In this document: positions 1-9,088 of the stretch, piece by piece
How positions within the stretch are numbered: position 1 is the first letter of the stretch
Layout of the letters: the number at the start of each line of letters is the position of its first letter
NCBI RefSeq assembly: GCF_030524025.1
Contig: NZ_JAUNHI010000001.1
Span: forward strand, 170,085 to 234,084
Direction: 5' to 3'
Source of the DNA: Actinomyces sp.
GTDB taxonomy: Bacteria > Actinomycetota > Actinomycetes > Actinomycetales > Actinomycetaceae
Length of the DNA stretch: 64,000 nucleotides
Position numbers and translations under genes: made by a program
Notes under the pieces: generated by a model
Told to the model about the DNA's origin: nothing
Seen by the model: the letters and a program-made list of their open reading frames with translations, nothing else
Databases searched by the model: none

Positions 1-1118
1 AGCCAGCGGCGGTAGTCGGCCGCGAGGTGGACGATGGCGGACCGGGCCGTGGCTTCGTCAATCACCTCGCCCGGGGCAAGTTCGCAGCAGAGGCGGAGCA
101 GGTGCAGCAGCTCGCGCGGATGACCGCCCGAGTGCTCAATGAGCAGCCGGATCACGTCGTCGGACTCGAACAGCCGCCGGTCAGCCCGCCGCAGCAGGAT
201 GTCGCCCATGGCGGCCCACCCAGCCTCGCAGCGGGCACCGGTGCGCTCATACAACTTAATCATCGGCAGCACCAGGTCGGCATCGAGTCTGCCGCCGATC
301 CTGCCGTCGTACTTGAGGTGCAACGGGGCGGTGTAGATCGCCAGTGTCTTGATGGCCAGCAACTGCTCGGCATCGTAGATGAAGAAGCGGTCGGTGTCCT
401 CGCCCCGCAACTTGTCTGTGCCGTCGATGAGGAACACGACCCGGCATCCCTTCATGGCCTGCTCAGCGCTCCCGATGAGGGAGTTGAACGCATCGGCGAG
501 TTGGGTGAACCGGTTGCGGATCTCGAGGCGCATCTCGTCCTTGGTCGAGGCTCCGGTCTTGAAGGAGGAGGTCAGCCGCGTGAAGAGCTTCAGTAACCCG
601 GGGAGGCCGCCGCCGAGCTCGACTCCCGCCTCAACGCCCACCCCTGCTTCGGTGATGATCTCCATGACTCGCGTGCTCGTCGCGAACCAGTCGCGGATAG
701 CGTCAAGCGATGCCTTCGGTAGGTTGACGCGCTGCTCGTCGAGCACGCGGAGCAGCTGCTCCGCCATGGCCATCAGTACCTCGCTGTAGGCGAGGTTGTT
801 GCTGTCGAGTAGCGTGAGGACGTTGACCTCGACCGGCAGGTAGTGGCCGGACTCGGCGAAGTGATCCAGGTACTGCCTCAATTCGGTGGTTTTGCCGCTA
901 CCGATGTGGCCAAAGAACAGCATGTGCTTGGTGGACGGTGGGAAGAACGCGTCGGTCTCCGGCTTCCACCCGAGTTTTCGCGCCAGGCGTTGCCGGGTCT
1001 GCTCCGAGCCGCGCGCCTCCTGGGTGTCGACGAATCGGGGGTCGCCATGGCGTAACGCCTCGTCGAACTCCAGGCTCTGGAGCGCCTCCATCAGGGACTG
1101 CGCGGATTGGAACGTCAT
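1..1118 (-). CDS. P-loop/AAA-type ATPase, C-terminus cut by window edge
   Basis: Reading the minus strand from an ATG at 1118 gives an open frame of 372 residues that leaves the window without a stop. It has a Walker A motif (GHIGSGKTTEL, about residues 70-80), a Walker B (RVVFLIDG, about 226-233) and a later SGGHPRELLHLLR stretch like the sensor-2/arginine region of AAA or STAND ATPases. Between them is a Gly-rich, possibly membrane-touching segment (about 155-180). Such ATPases are common in accessory islands, including defence loci; no partner is visible and no function is assigned. A TACACT hexamer lies 7 nt before the ATG and no Shine-Dalgarno (SD) is seen, so the mRNA may be leaderless. 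G+C looks lower than in the neighbours (by eye). Confidence 0.7.
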   Translation of the reverse strand, partial: MTFQSAQSLMEALQSLEFDEALRHGDPRFVDTQEARGSEQTRQRLARKLGWKPETDAFFPPSTKHMLFFGHIGSGKTTELRQYLDHFAESGHYLPVEVNVLTLLDSNNLAYSEVLMAMAEQLLRVLDEQRVNLPKASLDAIRDWFATSTRVMEIITEAGVGVEAGVELGGGLPGLLKLFTRLTSSFKTGASTKDEMRLEIRNRFTQLADAFNSLIGSAEQAMKGCRVVFLIDGTDKLRGEDTDRFFIYDAEQLLAIKTLAIYTAPLHLKYDGRIGGRLDADLVLPMIKLYERTGARCEAGWAAMGDILLRRADRRLFESDDVIRLLIEHSGGHPRELLHLLRLCCELAPGEVIDEATARSAIVHLAADYRRW

Positions 1119-1326
1119 ACCGGGAAGTGTACGTCGAACCGGGGATGCAGCGGAGAAGTCCGCGATTCAGGGGGCACTGGGCTGTGTAGGCCGAGCACGA
1201 CCACCTGTGGATGCAACCGATGGTGACCGGCCACACCGGGCAGGTCCTCCAGCACCGCCCGCGAGGCCACTGGTTAGCGTCGGACCGTGTGGGTCGAAGT
1301 CGCAGGCTCGACCCCGGCCCTGTGGG

Positions 1327-1395
1327 CCCGCCCATGTGCCGGACGCGGCGATCTTGAGGTGTCATAAGTCCCGATCTCGCGGGAGGGAGGGGGTG
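1327..1395 (-). repeat. Intergenic 23-bp repeat array, locus A
   Basis: On the minus strand a pyrimidine-rich leader (about 1380-1395) is followed by one good 23-bp unit (1357-1379, starting CGAGATCGGGAC and ending CACCT) and a second, diverged unit down to about 1334. The same unit recurs at five other intergenic places in the window. The array sits about 40 nt 3' of uppP, in the same orientation. Apart from it, the 315 bp between uppP and the ATPase gene hold only the ATPase promoter. Confidence 0.75.
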
Positions 1396-1433
1396 GGGTG
1401 AGTGTGCTGCGCACGCTCCGGGCAGCGCCGTCG

Positions 1434-2270
1434 TCAGGCGGCCACGGTGCCCGTGATGAGGAGCCCGATGATGACCACGCCGAGGATGACGCGGTAGATG
1501 AGGAAGCCGGTGAACTTGTTCGACGACACGAAGCGCAGCAGCCAGGCGATCGTCGCGTAGGCCACCACACCCGAGGTCACCGTGGCGATCAGCGTCGCCG
1601 TCCAGCCCACGGTGGCCGTGATGTGGTCGGCCGCCGTGATCGCCTCAAGCAGCCCGGCGGCGATGAGCGCGGGAATGCCCATGAAGAAGGACAGACGCGT
1701 GGCCGTCACCCGGTCGAAGCCCAGGAACAGGCCCGCCGAGATCGTCGCGCCCGAGCGGGAGATGCCGGGGAAGATCGGCGCCAGCGCCTGGAAGCCGCCG
1801 ATGATCAAGGCGTCCTTGAGGGAGACCTGACTCATGTCCTTGCTCAGGTTCGTCCGCCGGTCGGCCAGCCACATGACCGCGCTCCACACGATGAGCGCAC
1901 CGGCGATGATCCACAAGGACCGGGCGGTCACCTCGATGAAGTCCTTGAGGGCCAGCCCGAGGATCGCCACCGGCAGAGAGCCCAGGATGATCCCCCAGCC
2001 AAGCACATAGTCGGGGTTGGACCGCTCCTCCTTGCGGGCCAGCCCCGTCACCCACGCCCGCACGATCCGCACGATGTCGCTCCAGAAGTAGACGACCGCC
2101 GCGAGGATGGCGCCGATCTGGATGACCGCGGTGAAGGCCGTCATACCCACCGAGTCGATGTCGTAACCGAGCATCTTCTCGACGATGTTGAGGTGACCGG
2201 TGGAGGACACCGGCAGGAACTCGGTGATGCCCTCGACGATGCCGAGGATGATGGCGTGCAGCCAGTTCAT
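1434..2270 (-). CDS. uppP: Undecaprenyl-diphosphatase (UppP/BacA)
   Basis: Integral membrane phosphatase of 278 residues that converts undecaprenyl diphosphate to the monophosphate, recycling the lipid carrier for cell-wall synthesis; extra copies give bacitracin resistance. The two family signatures are present: GIVEGITEFLPVSSTGHL near residue 10 and PGISRSGATI in the middle, in a protein made almost entirely of hydrophobic helices. The ATG at 2270 has GGGAGAACC just upstream; a longer in-frame extension would add non-family sequence. It is monocistronic. The family call is secure. Confidence 0.95.
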   Translation of the reverse strand: MNWLHAIILGIVEGITEFLPVSSTGHLNIVEKMLGYDIDSVGMTAFTAVIQIGAILAAVVYFWSDIVRIVRAWVTGLARKEERSNPDYVLGWGIILGSLPVAILGLALKDFIEVTARSLWIIAGALIVWSAVMWLADRRTNLSKDMSQVSLKDALIIGGFQALAPIFPGISRSGATISAGLFLGFDRVTATRLSFFMGIPALIAAGLLEAITAADHITATVGWTATLIATVTSGVVAYATIAWLLRFVSSNKFTGFLIYRVILGVVIIGLLITGTVAA

Positions 2271-2412
2271 GGTTCTCCCAGTGAGAAGGTGCGGGGCAGG
2301 AGGCAGGCTACCGTGCGCCGTCCCCGGTGGCTCGCGCGCGGTGCGTTGCGCTGGTCTCACCCGCCGCCGGCCACCGGCGGTGACCCCGGGAGCCCGCGCC
2401 TACCCTGGTGCC

Positions 2413-3093
2413 ATGAGCTCCACCGCGTGGCCTCGCACACTGCCCGGGACCGGACGAGCGGTGTCCGGCCGGTCACGCCGTCGTGTCCTGCTCACGGGCG
2501 CCACCGGCGCCTGGGGGAGGGCCGCTCTGCGCGTCATGCGCGAGCTCGACGACCGACTGACCGTCCTGGCCCTCGCCCTGCCCGGCAAACGCGACGACGC
2601 CGTCCTGGCCCAGTTCACCGACATGCCCAACCTGCGGGTCGTGCGCGGCGACCTGACCGACGGCGACGCCTATGCCGCCTCCAAGGTGGTCGCCGAGCGG
2701 ATGCTCGTGGACGCCGGGCTGCCGCGGTGGACCTGGCTGCGCCAGACCGGGATCCTCCACCCCGGGCTGCTGGAGACGCGCGACCCGATCTTCACCCACC
2801 AGCCCCTGGGTGAGGTCATGGAGTGGGTCTCCGACCTCGACTCGGCCCGGCTCCTGGCCCGCATCGCCCTGGGCGAGGCTGACGACGCACTGTGGGGAGC
2901 CGGGCACTGGTGTCCCACCTGCACCGCCGACCCACGGTCCTACGAGCGTCAGGCCGAGGCCAACGCCTTCCTGGCCCAGGTGGTGCGGCCGTCAGTCGGT
3001 CTCCTGGCCCAGGCTGGCCAGGACCGCCTCGTGGAGCAGGCCGTTGGTGGCCGCGGCGTTTCCTCCCCAGGGGCCCGGTTCGCCGGCCAGTGA
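2413..3093 (+). pseudogene. Internally deleted NAD-dependent epimerase/dehydratase remnant
   Basis: The reading frame starts with a Rossmann fold (VLLTGATGAWGRAALR, about residues 25-40) and goes as far as VVRGDLTDGD, then jumps straight to YAASKVVAERMLVDAG, the YxxxK-type helix. The roughly 70-80 residues normally between these blocks, carrying the rest of the nucleotide-binding strands and the catalytic Ser/Thr, are missing without a frame break. The C-terminus is also lost: the last ~35 codons run antisense into hisN. A TACCCT hexamer 6 nt before the ATG shows that a leaderless-type promoter survives. Probably a decayed gene; a short functional protein cannot be excluded. Confidence 0.6.
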
Positions 3094-3816
3094 GGTGAAC
3101 CGGCCTCCCGCCTCGGTGACAATGGGGACCAGGGCGGCCATGTCGTAGAGCTCGAGCTCAGGCTCGACGGCGAGGTCGACCGCGCCCTCGGCCAACAGCA
3201 TGTAGGACCAGAAGTCGCCGTAGGCGCGCGTGCGCCAGCACGCCTGCATGAGGGACAGCATGCCGCGCAGGCGCCGCGCCTCGGCCCACCCCGACAACGA
3301 GGCGTAGGACAGGGAGGCGTCCTCGAGGATCGCCACGCTTGACACGTGCAGCCGGCGGGCCGAGGCCAGCGACCTGCCCGACCAGGCCCCTCCGCCCTTG
3401 ACCGCCCACCAGCGTTTGCCCAGGGCCGGGGCGGAGACCAGGCCGACGACCACCTCGCCGTCCTCGACCAGCGCGATGAGCGTGGCCCACACCGGCACCC
3501 CGCGCACGAAGTTCTTCGTCCCGTCGATCGGGTCAATGACCCACTGGCGGGGGGAGTGGCCGGTCGTCCCGAACTCCTCGCCCAGCACCGAGTCGCGGGT
3601 GCGGGCCCGCGAGAGGTAATCGCGGATCTGCCGCTCAGCCTCGCGATCGGCAACGGTCACCGGTGTCAGGTCGGGCTTGGCCTCGACCTCGAAGTCCTGT
3701 GCGTCGAAGTGCGCCTGGGTGAGCGGGTCGACCTGGTCGGCGATCGTGTGCGCCAGGTGCAGGTCGTCGCGCCAGCGGCGCTCCGTGGTGCTCGAGGAGG
3801 CGGACGAGGTGCTCAT
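2992..3816 (-). CDS. hisN: Histidinol-phosphatase, inositol-monophosphatase type (HisN)
   Basis: A 274-residue Mg-dependent phosphatase of the IMPase superfamily. Metal-binding motifs are complete: GEEFG (about residue 80), DPIDGTKNF (about 95) and the late block with YDMAAL. The substrate-site segment AYGDFWSYMLLAEG matches the actinobacterial HisN subgroup, which removes phosphate from L-histidinol phosphate in histidine biosynthesis. Inositol or fructose phosphatase activity is the main alternative. A TACCCT box ends 6 nt before the ATG with no SD, so the gene is probably leaderless. Its 3' end is overlapped on the other strand by the decayed epimerase. Confidence 0.85.
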   Translation of the reverse strand: MSTSSASSSTTERRWRDDLHLAHTIADQVDPLTQAHFDAQDFEVEAKPDLTPVTVADREAERQIRDYLSRARTRDSVLGEEFGTTGHSPRQWVIDPIDGTKNFVRGVPVWATLIALVEDGEVVVGLVSAPALGKRWWAVKGGGAWSGRSLASARRLHVSSVAILEDASLSYASLSGWAEARRLRGMLSLMQACWRTRAYGDFWSYMLLAEGAVDLAVEPELELYDMAALVPIVTEAGGRFTSLAGEPGPWGGNAAATNGLLHEAVLASLGQETD

Positions 3817-4018
3817 GGAACGAGGGTAACGGTGCAGTGGGCAGGTGGTTCGTCCGCATCGCCGAGGGTGGGCCGGCCTCGCCGGTGGCCGAGCCTGTCA
3901 GTGCGGACCGCAGCGCGCCCGGGTGGCGTCCGTCAAGCGGGCTGGTGCGGAGCAACAGGACGGTCGGAGCGGGCGAAAGTGTCACTGTGGCCCACCATCA
4001 CCCGGCCCCGGCGCCGCC

Positions 4019-5071
4019 TCAGGGTTCCAGGAGGACCTTGATGGCGCGCCGCTCGTCCATCGCCCGGTAGCCCTCGGCGGCCTCCTCCAGCGGCAGGCGC
4101 ATGGTGAAGACCTTGCCGGGGTTGATCTGCCCGGCCAGGATCCGGTCGATGAGGTCGGGCAGGAAACGGCGCACGGGCGCAGGCCCTCCCAGAAGGTTGA
4201 TCTCGGAGAAGAACAGGGACTGCCCGTCCAGGCTGACCCCGTGGGAGACCCCGACGAAGCCGACGTGACCACCGGGGCGGCACGAGGCGATCGCCTGGTC
4301 CATCGACAGCTGGTTGCCCACCGCCTCGACGACCCCGTGCGCGCCCAGCCCGCCCGTCAGCTCCTTGACCTGGGCGGCACCGTCCTCGCCCCGCTCGGCG
4401 ATGACGACGTCCGCGCCGAACTCACGGGCCAGGGCCGCCCGGTCCGCGTGGCGGGAGAAGGCGATGACCCGCTCGGCGCCCAGCGCCTTGGCGGCCAGGA
4501 CTGCGGACAGGCCGACCGCGCCGTCGCCGACGACGGCGATCGTCTTGCCCGGGCCGGCCTGGGCCGCCACGGCCCCGAACCAACCGGTGCCCAGGACGTC
4601 GGAGGCGGCCAGGAGGGAGGCGATGATCCCCGGGTCCTCGGGCTTGCCCCCGGGCACGACGACGAGGGTGCCGTCGGCCTGGGGGACCCGCGTGTACTGG
4701 GCCTGGGTATCGCCCATGAAACCGCCGTTGACACAGCGCGACTGGAAGCCCGAGGCGCAGATCTCGCAGGTGTTGTCCGAGATGCAGAAGGAGCCGACGA
4801 CGAAGTCGCCGATCTTGACCCCGGTGACCGCCGAGCCGACCTCGACGACCGTGCCGACGTACTCGTGCCCCATCGGCCGCTCCTCAACCGGCTGGACGCC
4901 CCGGTAGGGCCACAGGTCCGAGCCGCAGATGCAGGCGGCCTCGACCTTGAGGACGGCGTCAGTGGGGTCGATGACGCGGGGGACCTCCCGGTCCTCGACG
5001 CTCACCTCTCCCGGCGCGTGCATGATGACCCCGCGCATGGTCGCGGGAATCGCAGTAGTGGTCGTGGTCAT
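4019..5071 (-). CDS. Zinc-dependent alcohol dehydrogenase (MDR family)
   Basis: A 350-residue medium-chain dehydrogenase. The catalytic zinc site is seen as CGSD and GHE (about residues 49 and 68). The structural zinc loop is present with unusual spacing between its first two cysteines, C-x5-C-x2-C-x7-C. The nucleotide-binding GDGAVGLSAV is near residue 185. The substrate cannot be read from sequence; the closest general resemblance is to threonine/alcohol dehydrogenases. The ATG has GGGAGG upstream. It follows moeB on the same strand after about 110 bp and may receive read-through from the nar-mod transcript. Confidence 0.85.
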   Translation of the reverse strand: MTTTTTAIPATMRGVIMHAPGEVSVEDREVPRVIDPTDAVLKVEAACICGSDLWPYRGVQPVEERPMGHEYVGTVVEVGSAVTGVKIGDFVVGSFCISDNTCEICASGFQSRCVNGGFMGDTQAQYTRVPQADGTLVVVPGGKPEDPGIIASLLAASDVLGTGWFGAVAAQAGPGKTIAVVGDGAVGLSAVLAAKALGAERVIAFSRHADRAALAREFGADVVIAERGEDGAAQVKELTGGLGAHGVVEAVGNQLSMDQAIASCRPGGHVGFVGVSHGVSLDGQSLFFSEINLLGGPAPVRRFLPDLIDRILAGQINPGKVFTMRLPLEEAAEGYRAMDERRAIKVLLEP

Positions 5072-5180
5072 GCGGGTGCCTCCCTACAGGCGCGGCGTGT
5101 GGTGCCCCTTCAGCCTAAGGACTCCGGCCCGCTTCTTCCAGGACTCCTAGGGGCTGGTCGGCCCCCTCCACCTCATGCGG

Positions 5181-6023
5181 CTAATCGGCCTGCGCCCGGG
5201 TGCCGGAGCGGGAGCAGACGGGACAGCCCGGGCGCCGCCGCAGCTCAATCCGTCGGAACCTCCCCTGCCACGCCTCGATGACAAGCAGTTGTCCGATGAG
5301 TGGACGGCCCCCACCGACAATGAGCTTAAGGGCTTCGGTGGCCTGCAGTACACCGATCACTCCCGGCGCCACCCCCAGCACCCCGACAGGCTCGTCCTCA
5401 ACCTCACCGCCGCGGCCGGGCGACTCGGGCTGCAGGCAGCGGTAGCACGGCCCCCGGCGCGCGTCGAAGACCGTGACCTGACCGACTGTGCCCTGCACCG
5501 CTCCATGGACCAGTGGCACACCTAGCCGTGCCGTCGCATCGTTGAGAACGTAACGCGCTTGAACACTGTCGGTCGCGTCGACGACGAGGTCCCATCCCTC
5601 CAGGATCCGGACCGCGTTGTCTGCGTCGAGCTCAACGGCTCGAGTACGGACCTGCACACCGGGGTTGAGCGCCGTGATGGCCTCGCGCGCGGAGTCGACC
5701 TTCATCCGGCCCACCGAGCGGACCGTGTGGATGACCTGGCGCTGCAGGTTCGACAGTGCCACCGTGTCCGGGTCCACGATCCCCAGGGTGCCGACCCCCG
5801 AGGCGGCCAGGTACAGCGCGACTGGAGATCCCAGCCCACCCGCCCCGACCAGCACGACGCGCGCGGCGTTAATACGCCGCTGGCCGAGTTCTCCGACCTC
5901 GGGGACGAGCATGTTGCGCGAGTACCGTCCTTTGTCGGGACCCAATGGACGCAGTCGGTGGTCGGCGACGAGAGACGGCCACTCGGTGCCGTCAAGAGCC
6001 TGGCCGTCGTCGAGGCTGCTCAT
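5181..6023 (-). CDS. moeB: MoeB/ThiF-type molybdopterin-synthase adenylyltransferase
   Basis: A 280-residue E1-like enzyme expected to adenylate the C-terminal glycine of MoaD so that it can receive sulfur. It has the ATP-binding GAGGLGSPV (about residue 57), the NLQRQ helix, and both zinc pairs, CYRC and CPVC. No rhodanese domain is attached, so sulfur must come from another protein. The family's CxEAG-type cysteine segment before the GVLGVAPGVIG loop is replaced by EVEDEPVGV, so that cysteine is absent. Its start overlaps the stop of the upstream permease-ATPase gene by 4 bp, placing it last in the nar-mod operon. Confidence 0.88.
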   Translation of the reverse strand: MSSLDDGQALDGTEWPSLVADHRLRPLGPDKGRYSRNMLVPEVGELGQRRINAARVVLVGAGGLGSPVALYLAASGVGTLGIVDPDTVALSNLQRQVIHTVRSVGRMKVDSAREAITALNPGVQVRTRAVELDADNAVRILEGWDLVVDATDSVQARYVLNDATARLGVPLVHGAVQGTVGQVTVFDARRGPCYRCLQPESPGRGGEVEDEPVGVLGVAPGVIGVLQATEALKLIVGGGRPLIGQLLVIEAWQGRFRRIELRRRPGCPVCSRSGTRAQAD

Positions 6024-8134
6024 GGGGTCTCCTCCGTGTTGTCGCGACCGCCCGTGGCACGCCCCCGGGCGAGGATCTGAATCTGGACCGCCTTGACCAC
6101 GGCGGTCACCTGCTGCCCCGGCTCGATCCTCATCTCGGCGACGGCCGCTGCGGTCACCGTCGCCAGAAGCATCTGACCATCGTCCAGCTCGACGGTCACC
6201 GTGACCAGGGATCCTGCCCGCTCCAACGCCCGGACCTGGGCCGGCAAGGTGTTTCGTGGTGAGCCTATGTTGCCGCCTGAGGCCATCGGATAGAGGCCGA
6301 CGGCGTCGGGAGGGATGAGGGCGACGGCGGAGGCACCGACCGGGGGAACCTCGTCCGTGTTGTCCGGCGGCCGACCCACGACGAGCCGACCAGAGGGCAG
6401 CCGCAGCACGGGTTCGGCTCCGTCGGAGTCCGAGACGACGCCGATCAGCACCGAGGCGCCACTCAACCTCGCCGTGAACTGGGACACGGGCGCGGCCAGG
6501 ACCCGGGCCGCGGTACCCCGCTCGACCACTTTGCCGTCCTCGAGGACGGCGACGTCATCCGCCAGCGCGGTGACGTCCAGGACGTCATGGGTGACCAGGA
6601 GCACTGTCAGGTCCTCCTCGGCGGTGCGCCGTGCGATCAGTGCCCGCAGCTCCTGACGGGCCATGACGTCCAACGCCGCCAAAGGCTCGTCCAGGACGAG
6701 GAGCCGTGGTCGGACCGCCAGTGCGCGGGCCAGCGCGACCCGCGCCGCCTGACCGCCGGACAGGGCCGAGCCCGGCCGGGTGGCCAGGTGCTCCACACCG
6801 GCTGCGACCAGCTCGGACCGCGCCCGCTGCCGGGCTGCGGACCGGGACATCCCCCGGCAGCGCGGCCCGAAAGCGACGTTGTCCAACACAGACATATGAG
6901 TGAAGATACCGGGCTGCTGAGCCAGCAGGGCCGCCCCGCGACGGCCCGCAGGCACGAAGAGACCCGGGGCGTCCAGGAGACTGTCGCCAAGGCGGACCCG
7001 CCCGTTGCTCGCCCGCAGCAGCCCGCAGACCACCTCGCAGACCGTGGACTTGCCCGAGCCGTTGGGTCCCACCAGTGCCAGGACCCGTCCAGCGCCCACG
7101 GACAGATCCACTGTGATCCCGCGGTGCTGGCGGGCGAAGGACACCTGCAGCGCCTCACCCCGGCCCGCCTCACGAGCCGCCTCGCCCCCGTGGCCGGCTC
7201 CACGAGGCGTCGAGGACCCGGCGCCGTCGACCCGCGTGAGGCTGGACCGCTCGCCGGAGGACCGGAATCCGCCGAGGCGGTGGCCGAACAGGGCTCTCCA
7301 GTTCACTGCGGTGGCCGCGACGACAAGGAAGGACAGGGCGATGAGCACGACCGCCAGGGCCAGGGAGGTACGCGGTTCGGCCTCTCGTTCCAGATAGATC
7401 ACCAGGGGCACCGTGCGCGTTACGCCCTCTTTGGAGCCGGCGAAGGCGATCGTCGCCCCGAACTCCCCGAGGCTGCGGCCCGCCGCCAGTGCCGTGCCGC
7501 GCGCCAGGGCTGGGCCGACCAGCGGTAGGGTCACTCGCGACAGCACTGTCCATGGTCCGGCCCCCAGGGTCCGGGCGATGGTCTCGGGGTGGGCGTCGCG
7601 GCTGCGCAGGGCTGCCTCGAGGGTGACCACGAGGTAGGGCATGGAGACGTAGACCTGGGCCACCACGACCGCGGCGGTGCTGAAGGAGATCTGCAGCCCC
7701 ATTGCGTTGAGCTGCTCCCCGAGCAGGCCGCGCTTGCCCAGGGTCGCAAGCAGGGCGATGCCGGCGACCACCGGCGGCATGGTCATTGGCAGGACGATGA
7801 GGATCCGGCACAGGCGCACACCCGGCCACTGGCGCGCCAGCACGAGGGCCAGGGGCACTCCCAGGGTGAGTGCGATGGCGGTGGATGCGAGGCAGGTCCG
7901 CAGAGACAGGGCCAGGGCGAGCCGGGCGGAACCGGAGGCAAGCACCTCGGGCAGATCCGCCCAGGACACGCGGACCCCCAGGCCCACGAAGGGCAGCACG
8001 ACGGCACAGGCGCCGAGCAGCGCCGCGAGGAGTACGACGGGAGGCAGCGGCACGGGCGCCGCAGCCTCCCGCCGGTCGGCGGTGTCCGCCTGAGAAGTGG
8101 TCACAGCAGGTGGGTGGGTAGGTGCAGCGCTCAA
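6020..8134 (-). CDS. modBC: Molybdate ABC transporter, fused permease-ATPase (ModB-ModC)
   Basis: One 704-residue chain carries the whole membrane and motor part of a molybdate importer. Residues about 35-280 are a ModB permease with 5-6 membrane helices and the EAA-like loop (ARTLGAGPWTVLSRVTLP). Residues about 330-540 are an ABC ATPase with Walker A GPNGSGKST (about 357), signature LSGGQ, Walker B LLVLDEP and switch LLVTHD. Residues about 625-695 are a TOBE/Mop molybdate-binding domain. ModB and ModC are normally separate proteins. The start is probably the TTG at 8134, which overlaps the modA stop; a GTG at 8104 is the alternative. Confidence 0.9.
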   Translation of the reverse strand: MSAAPTHPPAVTTSQADTADRREAAAPVPLPPVVLLAALLGACAVVLPFVGLGVRVSWADLPEVLASGSARLALALSLRTCLASTAIALTLGVPLALVLARQWPGVRLCRILIVLPMTMPPVVAGIALLATLGKRGLLGEQLNAMGLQISFSTAAVVVAQVYVSMPYLVVTLEAALRSRDAHPETIARTLGAGPWTVLSRVTLPLVGPALARGTALAAGRSLGEFGATIAFAGSKEGVTRTVPLVIYLEREAEPRTSLALAVVLIALSFLVVAATAVNWRALFGHRLGGFRSSGERSSLTRVDGAGSSTPRGAGHGGEAAREAGRGEALQVSFARQHRGITVDLSVGAGRVLALVGPNGSGKSTVCEVVCGLLRASNGRVRLGDSLLDAPGLFVPAGRRGAALLAQQPGIFTHMSVLDNVAFGPRCRGMSRSAARQRARSELVAAGVEHLATRPGSALSGGQAARVALARALAVRPRLLVLDEPLAALDVMARQELRALIARRTAEEDLTVLLVTHDVLDVTALADDVAVLEDGKVVERGTAARVLAAPVSQFTARLSGASVLIGVVSDSDGAEPVLRLPSGRLVVGRPPDNTDEVPPVGASAVALIPPDAVGLYPMASGGNIGSPRNTLPAQVRALERAGSLVTVTVELDDGQMLLATVTAAAVAEMRIEPGQQVTAVVKAVQIQILARGRATGGRDNTEETP

Positions 8135-9033
8135 CCGGCGTCCCTGTTCGCCGGGCTGGCGGCCCCCGTCTCGGTATCGGTCCCCGTGGTCCCCTCCGTG
8201 CCAGGCGTGGCCGTGGCCCCGGCATCGGGGCCTGCCGTCTGCCCCTCGGCGGCCGGGGCGCCGAAGCCGTAGGAGGCCAGGATCTCCTGCCCTCGGGGGC
8301 TCAGGACCGCGTCGACGAAGACCTGGGCCGCGGTCGGGTTCCCAGCGGAGCGCGTCAGAGCGATCGGGTAGTGGTTGACCACTCCGCCGTCGGGGATCTC
8401 GATCTGCTCAACCCCCTCGGCGGCGATCGCATCGGTCGTGTAGACGATGCCGGCCTCCGCCTCCCCGGACTCGACCTTGCCACGAACATCGGTGACCTTT
8501 TGCTCCTCCGAGACAGGGTTGAGGCTGATGCCCAGCGCCTCGGCGAGCTCGACAGTGGCGGCACCGCAAGGCACGTCGGGAGCGCAGATGACCAGGTCCG
8601 CGCTCTCCAGGGAGGAGTCGAGACCGGTCACCCCGGCGGGGTTGCCCTCAGGGACGATGAGGGTGAGCACGTTCGTGGCGAACTCCGTCTGCTCGCTGAC
8701 GAGGTCTTGGGCCACGGCGTCGGACATGGTCGAGTTGTTGGCGGTGGCCAACACGTCGGCGCTCGCGCCCTCCGCCAGGGAGGAGACCAGGTCCTGGGAG
8801 CCCTGGAAGTCGAAAGTGATGGTCAGGTCGGGGTTGTCGGCCATGACCTCCGCCGCGATCTGCTCGAAGGCTTCTTGCAGGGATGCGGCGGCGAAGACGG
8901 TGACCTCACCGGAGACGGCCGACTGTGTCGCCTGCGCCGTGCCGCCCGCGGTGTCCGAGGAGCCGCAGGCCCCCAGTGAGGCGGCAGTCAGGACACAGGT
9001 GGCCGCGATCGCCACGCGATTGATTGGCCTCAT
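8131..9033 (-). CDS. modA: Molybdate-binding lipoprotein (ModA)
   Basis: A 300-residue periplasmic-type solute receptor. A short signal peptide ends in the lipobox LGAC (about residue 22), so it should be lipid-anchored on the outer face of the membrane. The mature protein shows the ModA pattern VTVFAAASLQEAFEQIA, then GSQDLVSSLAEGASADVLATA, and ends near ILASYGFG. A 40-residue Gly/Thr/Ala-rich tail follows, which is unusual. The ATG at 9033 is preferred over a GTG at 9045 because GAGGATCCTC precedes it. It delivers molybdate to the fused ModBC encoded just downstream. Confidence 0.93.
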   Translation of the reverse strand: MRPINRVAIAATCVLTAASLGACGSSDTAGGTAQATQSAVSGEVTVFAAASLQEAFEQIAAEVMADNPDLTITFDFQGSQDLVSSLAEGASADVLATANNSTMSDAVAQDLVSEQTEFATNVLTLIVPEGNPAGVTGLDSSLESADLVICAPDVPCGAATVELAEALGISLNPVSEEQKVTDVRGKVESGEAEAGIVYTTDAIAAEGVEQIEIPDGGVVNHYPIALTRSAGNPTAAQVFVDAVLSPRGQEILASYGFGAPAAEGQTAGPDAGATATPGTEGTTGTDTETGAASPANRDAG

Positions 9034-9088
9034 GAGGATCCTCACTCAGGGTTGATGGAGGCGGCGCAGCTGCCCTCGCATACGGCCA

